This document shows positions 10,931 through 22,165 of a stretch of 64,000 nt of DNA, piece after piece. Origin of the DNA: Papaver somniferum (lineage: Eukaryota > Streptophyta > Magnoliopsida > Ranunculales > Papaveraceae). Position 1 is the stretch's first letter. Each line of letters begins with the position of its first letter. The stretch is taken from assembly GCF_003573695.1 (NCBI RefSeq), contig NC_039360.1, positions 57,951,830-58,015,829 on the forward strand, given 5' to 3'. A program made the translations under genes and the position numbers. The notes beneath the pieces are model-generated. The model was not told the DNA's origin, did not search any database, and saw only the letters and a program-made list of their open reading frames with translations.

Positions 10931-11194
10931 TATGGAGATGATCTGGAGCTGCAGTTCATAACTTATTGCAAGAAATGACAGATTTTGAATGATAGGAACA
11001 GGAGTTGTTGTTGGTTCAGATTTGCAAGCTTGTGAAATTGGTGGTGGTCTTGATGAAGTTACAAATTGGTTGTGACGTGTGTTTGAAAGAAGGTGTGCTG
11101 CAAATGGATTTGGAGGAACATAGAAGGTTGGGTTGCTACATTGTATGATCCTACAATGTATGTGATGTAATACGTTTTCTAATTTATTTATCAT
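10865..11194. other. Unassigned part of the 2.9 kb block
   Basis: Both strands can be read open for part of this stretch (109 codons on the minus strand), but I recognise no protein family. It may hold another captured gene piece; I cannot support it. Confidence 0.2.
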
Positions 11195-11214
11195 TGATTC
11201 TTACAGATTTGTAC

Positions 11215-11408
11215 TCTACCTGGAAGCAGTGCAGCAAATATGTACTCGAATTTGTAAGCATTCAGATATATAATCGTATTTGTAAGCAGTACGACAGATA
11301 TGTACTCAAACAGATATGTACTCAAATTTGTAAGCAGTGTAGCAAATATGTACTCGAATTTTTAAGCAGTGTACCAGATATGTACTCAAATTTGTAAGCA
11401 GTGTAGAC
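11215..11408. repeat. Tandem repeat of GTAAGCAGT...ATATGTACTC
   Basis: Four to five imperfect units of roughly 40 bp, each with GCAGTG[CT]A, CAAATATGTACTC or CAGATATGTACTC, and GAATTTGTAAG. The words GTACTC and GTACGA resemble half of the CAGTAC/GTACTG palindromes upstream. Confidence 0.65.
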
Positions 11409-12301
11409 ACACACGTTTGGTAGTAATGGGCATTATGGACATTTCCATGTTTTAATTAATTTTGGACCTCCGGATAAAAAAAAATTCTGGTTGGACCCTA
11501 CTATAAATAACTATATGGGACTAGGACCAAACAAGAAATTTTCCATTTTTGATCTGTTATATATAAAAGGAGTTGTACGAGTCTCAAAAAAGGAGTCGAG
11601 AGTTTGGGTACCGAGCAGAGGTGTTAGGGTTGCTGCAGGTGGAGTTGCAGGGAAGCTGCAGGCGAGACTGCCGGAGGAGAAGAAGAACACAAAGAATAAT
11701 AAAACAGTCATCTTTTCTTGGTAACAACAACTTACCTGTAACAGTAACAGTAATACAGCGTTACGAATTTCTGTCCATTATATTTTCTCCAATAAAACAC
11801 CTATTAAGCCATGAGTTCTTATTTTGAGTTTGTTTTCACCATCATGAGCTAAACCCCATCGCTGGGACGACGGAGGAAACCCTATTTCACAATCGTTCGG
11901 TAACTATAATTGATTCTTTATGACCTTTGCACATGTTTTAATTGATTTATGATTTTTCTAAATTAGTTGTGATTTTGTTTGATGATGTATGCTGGGTCTA
12001 AGTACTTTTGATGCGTTATGCTTGTGATTTACATCTAACGCTTTATAAAATCTACTTTTGGCAAAGAAAAGAGTCAACAAAAGAGCTAGAATTGTTATGA
12101 ATCATTATATGAACCAATTGAATGTGATTAGTGGTGAAATCCAAAGTCCTAGTACCTCTCGATATTTGTGACAATCCTTTGTATATATTATCTTTGTTTT
12201 TAGAGTTAGAATTTAAGTCTAGAATCGAGTCTTTACAAGTCTGAGTTGAACGAACTTCTACTACCACCTTATTTACCACTATCTAAAATTCGATCAATTT
12301 T

Positions 12302-12318
12302 TGGCGCCGCCGACGCGG
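12302..12318 (+). other. Primer-binding site of element C
   Basis: TGGCGCCGCCGACGCGG five bases after the LTR end at 12296. The TGGCGCC start is common in Ty3/gypsy PBS sequences of Tat and Athila type. About 90 bp of internal sequence follow before the inversion junction near 12411. Confidence 0.7.
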
Positions 12319-12410
12319 ACTTGTATGTTGATTTGTTTTAGGTTTATTTTTATTATTTTTTTGTTCTCTTTTATGCCTTTGCTATTTTTTGATTCTTTTC
12401 AGATTTGGAG

Positions 12411-12840
12411 TGATGGTGGAAAATCATCATTGGTGTTGGAAGAGACATCGTTTAGAAGGAGATCATCTCGGTTATATGAGATAAGTATTATCTTGTTTGG
12501 TTAGACATTATTCGGTAATATTGGAGCGTTTTGTTCAAGAGAATTATTTTAGGGTTTATGATCAACACAATGTTGGATCGTAGTTTGTTGATTGATTCAT
12601 CAATCGTTAAGTGTGTAATTCTCTATTTAGTGGTTCCATAATAATGAAGAAGTCGTAACCGTTTTGGTGGATGTAGGCATATTGCCGAACCACGTTAAGT
12701 CTTGTGTGTTTTACTTATTTCTTCTAATGTGTGTTTGCATTATTGATCTTTCATTCTACGTCAATCCAAAGAATTTAGTGTCTTGTGGGTTAATTTATTT
12801 AGATTCCCCTAACAAGTGGTGCGGTTAGTTTGGCTATCTC
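12411..12840 (+). repeat. Inverted piece of element B's LTR
   Basis: This is the reverse complement of 21550-21976, the end of B's other LTR, starting at TGATGGTGGAAAATCATC and finishing AAGTGGTGCGG...GGCTATCTC. It touches the end of C's inverted LTR at 12841. The ORF-like stretches in it are not genes. Confidence 0.8.
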
Positions 12841-14248
12841 TGATCGAATTTTAGATAGTGGCAAATAAGGCGGTAGTAAAAGTTCGTTCAACTCAGACTT
12901 GTAAAGACTCAATTCTAGACTTAAATTCTAACTCTAAAAACAAAGATAATATATACAAAGGATTGTCAGAAATATCGAGAGGTACTAGGACTTTGGATTT
13001 CACCACTAATCACATTCAATTGGTTCATATAATGATTCATAACAATTCTAGCTCTTTTGTTGACTCTTTTCTTTGCCAAAAGTAGATTTTATAAAGCGTT
13101 AGATGTAAATCACAAGCATGACGCATCAAAAGTACTTAGACCCAGCATACATCATCAAACAAAATCACAACTAATCTAGAAAAATCATAAATCAATTAAA
13201 ACAGGTGCAAAAGTCATAAAGAATCAATTATAGTTACGAAACTATTGTGAAATAGGGTTTCCTCCGTCGTCTCAGCGACGGGGTTTAGCTCATGACTGTG
13301 AAAACAAACTCAAAATAAGAACTCATGGCTTAATAGGTGTTTTATTGGAGAAAATATAATGGACAGAAATTCGTAACGTTGTATTATTGTTACAGACGTC
13401 ACTGTTATAGGTAAGTTGTTGTTACAAAGAAAAAATAATTATTTTATTATGAAGTGTGATCTATTCTTCGTGTTCTTCTTCTCCTCCGGCAGTCTCGCCT
13501 GCAGCTTCCCTGCAACTCCACCTGCAACAACCCTAACACCTCTGCTGCCAATCTTCTTACGCGTCTCAATTGTTTCCAAACTTTCCAGATTTGGTAGAAA
13601 CAAATATTATGAGAGTTTATTTTCCCCCAAGTACACGTAGCTTCCATGTATATCACCAAAGAATTTCCCGAGATATCCCCTCTCTCTGTTCTTCTCCTAC
13701 ACGGCTTCTCTATCTCATCCAAACTCCCAAGATAGGATAAAATCCAACGGAATATACTTTTTCCTTTTGTTCACTCGTACCTTCTCAGAATAAATCCAAA
13801 GAAATCCGATATACTCTCCATCCCCTGTTTTATAGAAAGTCCGTGCAACTCCCTTACTTTTCCGATTCAAAAACCCTTACCCTGTTTTGATGTAACAGGG
13901 TCATAAGAAATCATTACCATGAAGATATCGACGAGAATATCGACCAAAATCCAACACAGGAAGTACGCAGATGAGCAGCCTTCTTGAACGTGACATTTCC
14001 CGCCAAAACCATGTTTTCTGAAAATGAAGAAGGTGTGCCCCCTAACCAGAGCAGGGGTGCACTTAGCCGTGGGGTGGAAATAGTAGCTCTAGGGTGCAAA
14101 TAGCGGTGGATGCCCCTTATCACTAGGATGCTCCTTATCCAAAATTGGGTCCGAATAGCAGGTGTCCTCCGGAGGTTCCTTTAGCAACTTTTCGTGCCGA
14201 TTTCTCCAAAAAACATTTATTTCCCAAAAATACCTACAAATAAATAAA

Positions 14249-15087
14249 GAAGGTTATTATTGGGGCGTCACCACCCAATAGAGGGGCTTCACTTAGATAT
14301 TTAGTGACCAAAAATCTGGTTATGGGGTACTTTTGATTCAATAGCAACTGTCCAAACTACCCTTCAACTACTCTTCTTCTTCTTCTCCTCTTTCTCTTCA
14401 TCCTCTTTACCGTAAATCCATTTGAATTCATTTCATCGAACAAACCCATGGTGTATGTAAGGTAATAAATGAGCAAACCCATCTTTGTTTACTCGTTTTT
14501 GTGCTTAAAATAGGTTAGATTGAATGAAATTGAAGTAAAATTAGGGTTTCAGTAACGTTTCTGCTAGTGTTACGTCTATGTTTGGTGCTTTTTTCTAGAC
14601 GTAATTTTAGTTTATGAAGAAATCACGGCCAGGCTTGGATTAATTCCAACCGTAAAATTTTATTTGCATGTAGTTTTACGTCTAGGTTCCTTTTAATTCC
14701 AACCGTAGAAATTGATTTTACGTCCAGGTTTGGATTGATTCCAACCGTAGAAATTGGTTTTACGTCTAGGTTTGGATTGATTCCAACCGTAGAGACAGGT
14801 TTTACGCCTATGTTCCTTTTAATTCCAATCGTAAAAATTGAATTTACGTCCAGGTTTGGATTGATTCCAACCGTAGAAACAGGTTTTACGTCCAGGTTTG
14901 GGTTGGAATCCAACCGTAAAAATTAATTATTATCTAATTAAATTAAATTAAAATTAACGAAAGGGTTATTCAGTCATTACAAAATTATTTGAGATAAGGG
15001 GTATTTGATATTACTTCTGGGTGACCCGTTTTTGTCCTATTAGGTGACGCCCCTCTAATGAAATGTGACGCCCCAATAATAGCCTTC
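14249..15087. mobile_element. 839-bp TIR element with 8-bp TSD (hAT-like size)
   Basis: Terminal inverted repeats GAAGG[TC]TATTATTGGGGCG at both ends, flanked by TAAATAAA at 14241-14248 and 15088-15095. The other C LTR has a single TAAATAAA-like site (7980-7990 region), the empty site. No transposase; it is a MITE or other non-autonomous DNA transposon. An 8-bp TSD is typical of hAT and the TIR does not match other classes I know, so the superfamily is tentative. Confidence 0.8.
14640..14925. repeat. 42-bp minisatellite inside the TIR element
   Basis: Six to seven units of 42 bp, with TTTTACGTC[CT]AGGTTTGG and ATT[GC]CAACCGTAGAAA words. As 42 is a multiple of three, both strands stay open across the array and give 14-residue peptide repeats (for example GINPNLDVKPVSTV). 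This is most likely a by-product of repeat length, not a gene. Confidence 0.85.
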
Positions 15088-15173
15088 TAAATAAAATACC
15101 AAAATAAGTACAAAAATGGGTACTAATAATATAGAAAATTGAGATAAAAATAGACACATAAACACGTCTATCA

Positions 15174-15188
15174 AATACCCCCAAACTT
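15174..15188 (-). other. Polypurine tract of element C
   Basis: The minus strand reads AAGTTTGGGGGTATTT directly before the TGATAGACG LTR start. It marks 12841-15173 as the 3' LTR of a minus-reading segment. Confidence 0.65.
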
Positions 15189-16391
15189 ATTATTTGCTAG
15201 TCCTCGAGCAAATCAAATCTAGAAAATAAAATCCTAACTCACTGTCGCAGGCATCGTCGGTTGCATTTAGCGTATGCAACAAGCCTTTAAACCCCTAGGT
15301 GGCCCTAGTGGCCGAGTTATAGTCTCGGGAAAGCTTACCAGAGATATACCCATAAAACCTTTTCTCCAGACCCTAGCTATCGACGCAGAATCTTGGAAGG
15401 CACTAAAGAATCTCCTTAGCTGGCATACTTATTGACTACAGGAGGAAGTACCCTGATGCGAAATTCCAATTGATGTGCACGAGTTTGCACTCAAGTATAC
15501 TAAAATTCATATATAAGTGACAGAGCTCTACTCAGATAGTTTCTGGACATCATAACCGGAGTCAACTAATCACATGGATAGATTAAGAAGATGGATGTAG
15601 AGAAAAACGTAGATAGTTTTGATGTTGACTAAGGTGAGCGGTGTTTCCCATATCTGTCTAAAGGCCACTGCCAAAACGAACCTATCCTAATGGACTGAGA
15701 TACTGGTATGGACTAATATCAACACAACTGGCATATACAAAGGAACCAATGGCCGATAATCCTAATTCTAGATCAACTCAGCTGGCATACACAAGGGAAC
15801 CAGTGGTCGATTTTATTGAACAATTTATTTCGTTTGGTCTGATGGTCTGGTCTTTTTTTTTTGGGTATCTCAATCACTCTATTTCACCCTAGCAGTGGTA
15901 ACAACTTGATTCGTGAGCCCAACCTAATCACTTAGAGAAACATAATTTAATAAGAAAACAAAATAAAAATAGAAGTGAAAAGGATTCAACGAGATATGGC
16001 GAAACTACCATGTTTTTTTTTCTAACACCTGAGCTCTGTGCTTTTATGAATAGACTCTTTAGATGTTTCCATCTAATCAGATTGGTTCCTAAACTCCTAC
16101 AACCAAGATGCTTCCATCCACTTAGATAGGTTAGTGCCATCCTTAATAAACATAAATTTCTAGGCTCCGGTGTTTATTTATTGCAACTAAAAAGTTTATC
16201 CCATACACCCAAACTTAAATCTAACATTGTCCTCAATGTTCTAAAGATAAAATTAAAAGCATGAACAAGGAGAAACTGTTACCATTTAAAGAAAAAGAGT
16301 TAAGGAAAGATATTACCGTGTTGCATAAGATTGGGTTACCTCCCAAGAAGTGCTAAGTTTAACGTCTTCATCCAGACTAAGAAAGAATTAA
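15189..16391. other. Non-coding 3' internal part of element C
   Basis: No ORF of interest. Two near-copies of CAACTGGCATA[CT]ACAA[AG]GGAACCA at 15720-15800 and short repeats of TTAGATAGGTT-like words were noticed. Nothing else is seen. Confidence 0.4.
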
Positions 16392-18170
16392 TCACCTCGA
16401 ATCATATAGATCATCTGCATCAAAAAGTGTTATCGCAGACAAAAGGAAACATGCCCAGAGAATAAACAAGTAAAGCACACCCTTGTCTAGTTTCCTGTTT
16501 AAGACAACTACACCTAATTGTGGTTCAGGTTCAGGATCTATGAAAGGGTCTAAATAAATTTCTTTGGGATTATGTTCCTCACAGGTAAGATCCGAATGTT
16601 CAGGACTTAGAGTCTGGAAAAACTCAAATAAAAACTTATAAGCACATAACAATAACCTGAATAATTGAGGATCCTCTAAGTCAATCATATTTTACTTACA
16701 CAGCTGACCACAATAAAAGTGGTGATCATTCTTAAGCAAATGAGTCGAATCCATTCTCCTAAAGTACTTAGGCTTAGTCTCAAAACTTAATATTTGACAC
16801 ATTTGAAAATCATACATTCCCACAATTGGAAGAAAATATTTGGTGGGAAAACAAAGTCAATCTGGATATCATATCCTCGGCAAACAACATCAACCAGAGG
16901 ATGGGTTTCTAACAACTGAACTTCCTTACGGACATCACTAGGCTCAGGGAAACGTGTATGAAGATAATCTTTTAAAATGGTTGAGGCACATATGTCAAGT
17001 CCCAAGTGAGGGACCTTTCTAAGAGTTAAAGCACATGGAGATCACCCCCAAACTTAGAGATTTCGGTGTCTCTAGAAAGACTAGTCACAACTTCCCTTAT
17101 TTCTAGGTCATCAGATTCCTGAAAATGGTCAATTGATTCTTCTAAGTCTGGTACATCCTCACTCATCTCGACGAGTTCATATTCTTTTTCTAAGACTAAT
17201 GTTTCTAAATCTCTAGACCCGGAAACAGTATTCTCAGGATAAACCCGCTCCTCTAAACCATCATAGGCTTCGTAATCATAAGGAAATACTATATCGTCTA
17301 AAACGGTGGTATCTCTAGTCAAATCCTCGTCCTTTTGAATAGGTAAATAATTATTAAAATTATTTGGATTTGAACTAGAAATAATATTATCATTGTAAAG
17401 CTCAATTGGAGTAACAAATTCCTGATCACTATGCCTATGTGTTTCAAATTCTTCATCAACACTATCCACATCATAATCATCATTATAATAACATGAAAAT
17501 TGTTGAACAAGTAGTGTTACCGTCATCTTGATTATGTGAATAACTATCGTCATTTTCAAAGGTACTATTGGAAACACTATATTGGAAATTAAGATTATTT
17601 CGAGTAGTTCTGTTATGGGCCTCTAACAAAAGATTTTGAGTCGACTCACATTACTTCCTGATTTTATCTAGGAAAGAAGGTTCACATGTTGCATTTCTTT
17701 CATCCACAACTAAGTTATTCATCTCATCTGAACTACGTGTCGACTCAAGTAACTTTTGTTTCGACTCAGCTAACTTACGTGCGGACTCTAGTAGATAGGA
17801 ATTTTCTCGTACGACCGGTTGGCGTGTGGATAGTAATTGGGCTCACCATGGTATGGACCATAACCTTAAAAAGTTTGATGTTCCCAACCACTATTCACAC
17901 TATGGTCAAAGTAATGTCCATTTTGAAAATCAGTCGGATATTCATTGTATTGGCTATTGTAATACCAGTTCGACATTCTATTGCAGGGGTGTGAGTTGTC
18001 ACACAAAATAAAATCCACTGACAGGGGATTTGTGGGTGGATAAAGTCTTACCTCCCGTACCAGACGAGCGATGAACCGTTGAAGTCGACTCAGGCCACCG
18101 ACTCCTATGTCAGTGTACGAACCCGAGGGACCGAGACAGTATCGTAACTATCGTCCTTCCCTGCAAACAA
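16392..18170 (-). pseudogene. Degenerate coding region of element C: acidic protein with a C-terminal membrane segment
   Basis: Minus strand, read right to left. A TTTGCAG acceptor-like site near 18165 is followed by Tyr/Asn-rich stretches (WYYNSQYNEYPTDF) with stops and a shift, then a 183-codon open part (17577-17026) very rich in D, E and S that ends SKFGGDLHVL. A shifted piece (17005-16787) has CASTILKDYLHTRFPEPSD, and 16688-16392 ends with a hydrophobic segment LYLFILWACFLLSAITLF and a DADDLYDSR tail. It is the only coding trace in C. Position next to the 3' LTR and the membrane segment resemble env-like ORFs of some plant elements, but I do not recognise the family. Confidence 0.45.
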
Positions 18171-18417
18171 TTTTATTTAATTTTTAACCCTTCCTTAGGG
18201 TTTAAAATAATAAATTCCAAGTCCAAAAATAAATTCCAAAAAGTGTCCAAAAATAAAAAGGAAAATTACAACAATGAAACCCTATTTACAGTTTCTAAAA
18301 ATAAAAAGAAATAAAGTCCAAATAAAATAAATATATACAAAATCTTCTCCACTCCTTGGACTCCTCTTTTCTTTCCTTCTTTGGCGATACTTTCCTTTTA
18401 TAACACTTTTTCTTTCC
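18171..18417. other. Internal element C sequence up to the inversion junction
   Basis: A/T-rich, with repeats of ATAAATTCCAA and AAAATAAAAAG. No gene. It ends at about 18418 in CTTGTAG next to CTCTTTCAACACC, where element B's LTR resumes. Confidence 0.5.
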
Positions 18418-18815
18418 TTGTAGCTCTTTCAACACCAACGATGTATCTTACAACACACGAGAATGGTCCCTCTCTTTCCCTAAAATTCCACCCAAAGAGG
18501 TGAGACGGAATCCCTAGAAACCTTAGAGAACTACATTGTGTATTCTCTAATTCTCTATTGATTTTCCATTGAGAATTCCATGTCTAAACACATAGCCTAG
18601 ACCTCCTTATATAGGAGTCACAAACTTGATTCCCAAGTATTAGTCTCCTTGGAAAAGGAAATTCTAACCAACTAGGAAACCTATTGTTATTTAGGTAACC
18701 TATCTAAATATGGAAATCAACTAAACTAGGAAACCTTGTGTTTCTCTACACTAAGGATTTCTAGTATGTTCCGGAATTTTCCGGAACCTTCCAAAACACT
18801 GACAATTATCTAACA
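18418..18815 (-). repeat. Remaining part of element B's 3' LTR
   Basis: Matches 25877-26262 (the other LTR of B) base by base with few differences and ends CTAACA at 18815. The left part of this LTR was moved by the inversion; about 60 bp present in the other LTR (near 21977-22048) are missing at the junction. Confidence 0.85.
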
Positions 18816-21541
18816 ATCTCCACCTTATCGATATTTCAACAAATCTCCACCTCGGTAAAGATTCCACTAATCTGAGCCGACCTTCAAATCATGACAATCT
18901 CCTCAGCATTCAAAAAAAAGGATCTCAATGACGAGCAAACTGGATCAAGTACCAACTTAAACCCCCCCCCCCCCCCAAAATGACCAAAGTCAACAAATCT
19001 CGTCCAAACTTCTGCACGAGTATCTTCTTACCAGAACAAAACTCCTTCATCTCGAAACTCCAAACCAAATTGCTTCTTCAAACAATAAAACTGAACTTGC
19101 TCTTTGCCATGAGCATATCCCGGAAAACGAGTAACGAGACAATAAGTTACCGAACATGTCAAGCTTCAAAAAATCACTACATTAGTGAACAAACAAAACA
19201 GAGTCTCCAAAAGCTGACATGCCAAACTTCCAAACTAAACCAGCAACCTCAAATAAAACGGGCCATGACAACTTAATGTCCTCCACCAAATCTCCAGGCA
19301 AGAATGCAGTTTCGACTTCGTCGACTAAGTCAAACCACCACACTAAAACTAACAGGACTCGGATATAAATGTGATTAATCATGAAGGAAAACTTCATAAC
19401 AATCACACTCTGTCTTGTGCATATCCTTTAGTCAAACTTACCCCAAAAAATGTGTACCAGTACGTAACTGTTCCAAACAAGATCTGGCAATCATCCTTCA
19501 AAAATGTAAAGACCCAAACATACCCAACCGTTTTTTTAACCTTAGGAAACTCCACCAGCTCCCAAGCAACTATCCAAAACGTTGTTGTGCTCACCCATTT
19601 TCTTCTTACTCTTAAGAAATCGTAATAAGTTCTTAAGTAACTATCCAAGACAATAGTGCTAACTTCTCACGCTAAGCTGAGAACCAAAGGATGATAAAAC
19701 TAAATTGTTGCTGAATAGAATTCTCAAAAGAAATCTCTGATCTCATCTTCTACCGCCTCTGTACTATTGAAACCGCAATCTCAATATTCATAGTAGATGA
19801 GCAAAGGGAGCACACTGCTCCACCCAAACTAAAACCTCTCAAAATATCATCACTGCTATAACATAACTTTCTGCATCGTGATCCCAAAACTGACCCAGAG
19901 TTACAAACACGACTTCTGGAACACCAAAGAAAGAACACCTTCTTCAAAACTAATACCAAAACTATTTTCTCTTACAAGAAATTAACTTGGCAACCAAAAC
20001 TTGATCACTTTCCAGAAGTACTTAACCAAATAACAGTTGATGATAAAAGGTTCACGAGATAGCACACCGAAAAATTAGCCCCAAACTTGTCCAAGAAAGT
20101 TGAACAACATGCACTGTGGTTTCTCCAAGTAGTATGCGATAAAATCGCTTTCTACACCAAACAGTAGAATTGTACCTAAACTTATAAAGTGCCCATACGA
20201 TACCTTGTTCCTCTCAAACGGGTCTTCACCTCCAAATTGGAACGTATCAACACTAAAAGACCAACCTGTTTCACAAAACAGTCTTGCACTTCAAACTATT
20301 TCGATGATCCCTGATACACTGCCAAAATCCTCCGCCAAAACATCATCGAAACAAAGATCACAATCTACTTATCATATCTCTCAGAAACAGTAAGAAAGAT
20401 GCCCTAAACACCTAAATGGATGTCACTAAATGTATCATGTATACGAAACATAATGATACCCAAACCTGTAGCCACGTCACTCTCCAAAGGTACACGCCCT
20501 TCAAAGCTACAACGTTCACAGAAACACAACTAAATAACCCTTTCTTAAATAATATGCCTAAGATGCATATTTCATAACTTGTGTTAACAAAATTGTTTCT
20601 CATTAAATGATAAGAAACCATAGCTCCACCACAACTGAAATCCCCGTATACGAAGTCCAAAACATACCACGTCTCATCAAAAGATCATCACACTCCAACT
20701 TACTTGTAACCAACACGCAACAAGTACTCCAAACGAAATTAAACTCTTCGAAACTGAAACATGTTGATCCTTGATAACGGTCAACAATTCCGAAAACGAA
20801 ATCTTCAAAAAAGATCTTACCAAATCTTCACTGCCTTATGCAATTGAATCCATAAAATCTTCGAGTCTAACTTCCTCTTAACATCCTTCGACTTCTTAGG
20901 TAAAAAAATTAGCAACATGATCAAACTGATGACAAACGATATCAAACTTGTAACCTTCGTACCGAAATAATGATAAGAATTTGGCACACTAAAAATTGTC
21001 GCATTTACTTCAACCAACATACAAACCGAAACTTGTATCTCAACCACAACGCTCTTGCTTTCTCGAGACGTGATTTGCAAAGCAAACACACCCAAACGAA
21101 AAACAACTTGGTCTTCCAAAATAGTCCACAAAAGCCTCATACGAAACGAAGTAAAAAACACAATCAACTAACCAAAATATGGTTACACAAATACTTACTT
21201 GGAGCTATGCGGAATGCATAGGGTTATATGCTTCAAGAAGTATAACGTCAAATCCTTCGATGTAGAGCACTACCAAAAATGAATGTGGAATATCAAAGTA
21301 TCCCATTCTTCCGAAACACTTTAACTTGCTTCATACCCAAAATTGATAACATCGAACCCTTCAAACTTGAATGTTTGATAACATCAATTTATGCATCTTC
21401 GAATATTTAATAACTTCAAATCCTTTGTACTTGAATACTTGAAAACATCAAATCCTTCGAAACCAAAAAATTCCGCAACCCGCAGATAACCGAAATATCC
21501 CCACTTCTAACTTCAATACTCTCCACCTTCACCGCACCACT
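18816..21541 (-). other. Internal region of element B, no convincing gag-pol
   Basis: Starts on the minus strand's 3' side with the purine tract AAGGTGGAGAT. A run of 15 C lies at 18962-18976. The longest minus-strand frames are 60-116 codons. One (19406-19182) holds DEVETAFLPGDLVEDI, which resembles the Copia RT motif around VKTAFL.G.L.E.I, but nothing around it confirms RT. B looks non-autonomous (2.7 kb internal). Confidence 0.4.
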
Positions 21542-22074
21542 TGTTGCGGGAGATAGCCAAACTAACCGCACCACTTGTTAGGAGAATCTAAATAGATTAA
21601 CCCACAAGACACTAAATTCTTTGGATCGACGTAGAATGAAAGATCAACAATGCAAACACATATTATAAGCAATAAGTAAAGAACGCAAGACTTAACGTGG
21701 TTCGGCAATATGCCTACATCCACTAAAACGGTTACGACTTCTTCATTATTATGGAACCACTAAATATATAATTACACACTTAACGATTGATGAATCAATC
21801 AACAAACTACGATCCAACATTGTGTTGATCATAAACCCTAAAATAATTCTCTTGAACAAAACGCTCCAACATTATCGAATAATGTCTAACCAAACAAGAT
21901 AATACTTATCTCATATAACCGAGATGATCTCCTTCTAAACGATGTCTCTTCCAACACCAACGATGATTTTCCACCATCAACGAACAAGGCAATCTTCTCT
22001 TCACTAAACAATGTATTCCACATCTCCCTAAAACCATAACGATGTACTCTTTCACACTATACCATTTTTAAGGA

Positions 22075-22165
22075 TTCGCAACTAAAATTCGTAACGGCCC
22101 AGCAGCCATTACGAATTTTTTTCGTAATTCGTAACATGTGGTTGCCGTTACGAATCGTAACATGC
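22075..22165. repeat. Left sub-terminal repeats of CACTA element D
   Basis: Repeated TTCGTAAC and CGTTACGAA words in both orientations; such arrays are where CACTA transposase binds in known elements. Confidence 0.7.

Larger units (their letters stand above)
8680..11613. mobile_element. ~2.9 kb block present in only one LTR of C (probable gene-capturing transposon)
   Basis: The other LTR reads straight through this point (near 13549). A short repeat AGCAG lies at both edges (about 8681-8685 and 11614-11618) and could be a TSD. Ends hold inverted AGGTCC/GGACCT words (8820-8890; 11463-11500). Inside are a TATA box, an antisense AAA-ATPase gene fragment, an array of short palindromes and a tandem repeat. 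No transposase was seen, so the class is unknown. A deletion in the other LTR is the alternative. Confidence 0.55.
7904..12296 (+). repeat. 5' LTR of element C with a ~2.9 kb extra block
   Basis: TG at 7904 to CGATCA at 12296. It matches the reverse complement of 12841-15173 in two parts: 7904-8679 and about 11614-12296. The open frames at 8003-8362 and 12052-12279 recur in the other LTR copy and are LTR sequence, not genes. 8680-11613 is absent from the other copy. Confidence 0.8.
12841..15173 (-). repeat. 3' LTR of element C (inverted by rearrangement)
   Basis: Begins TGATCGAATTTTAG and ends CGTCTATCA, the reverse complement of the left LTR ends. Without the 839-bp insertion and its 8-bp duplication it is 1486 bp. 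The reading frame 12858-13085 is the same LTR sequence as 12279-12052. Confidence 0.85.
7904..18418 (+). mobile_element. Element C: LTR element inside B, rearranged by an inversion
   Basis: C starts TGATAGACG at 7904, with LTRs of about 1.49 kb that start TGATAGAC and end TCGATCA. The left LTR (7904-12296) is in plus orientation, followed by a PBS. The other LTR (12841-15173) is in minus orientation, preceded on that strand by the purine tract TTTGGGGGTATT, and its internal part is 15174-18418. Reversing 12411-18418 restores a normal LTR-internal-LTR order and a continuous B LTR. The 5-bp TSD is GAAAT (7899-7903) and GAGAT (reverse complement of 12836-12840), one mismatch. No gag-pol. Confidence 0.7.

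Noticed and set aside
12796..12840. Tandem copy of element B (LTR-internal-LTR-internal) from the PBS-like words at 12809
   Set aside because: The LTR in fact extends past the inner PBS-like word to CGCAACA; with that border the TSD AACAT fits and no tandem copy is needed.
12858..13085. Two copies of a 75-aa protein (12052-12279 minus and 12858-13085 plus) as a duplicated gene
   Set aside because: They are the same place in the two inverted LTRs of element C; no codon-like conservation beyond LTR identity.
14640..14925. CRISPR-like array
   Set aside because: Units are contiguous without unique spacers, and the DNA is eukaryotic.
14623..14926. Repeat protein with 14-residue units
   Set aside because: It is the 42-bp minisatellite, open on both strands because 42 is divisible by three.
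19182..19406. Copia reverse transcriptase in element B
   Set aside because: Only one motif-like stretch (ETAFLPGDL) is seen; no YVDD, no neighbours in order. Mentioned as a weak hint only.
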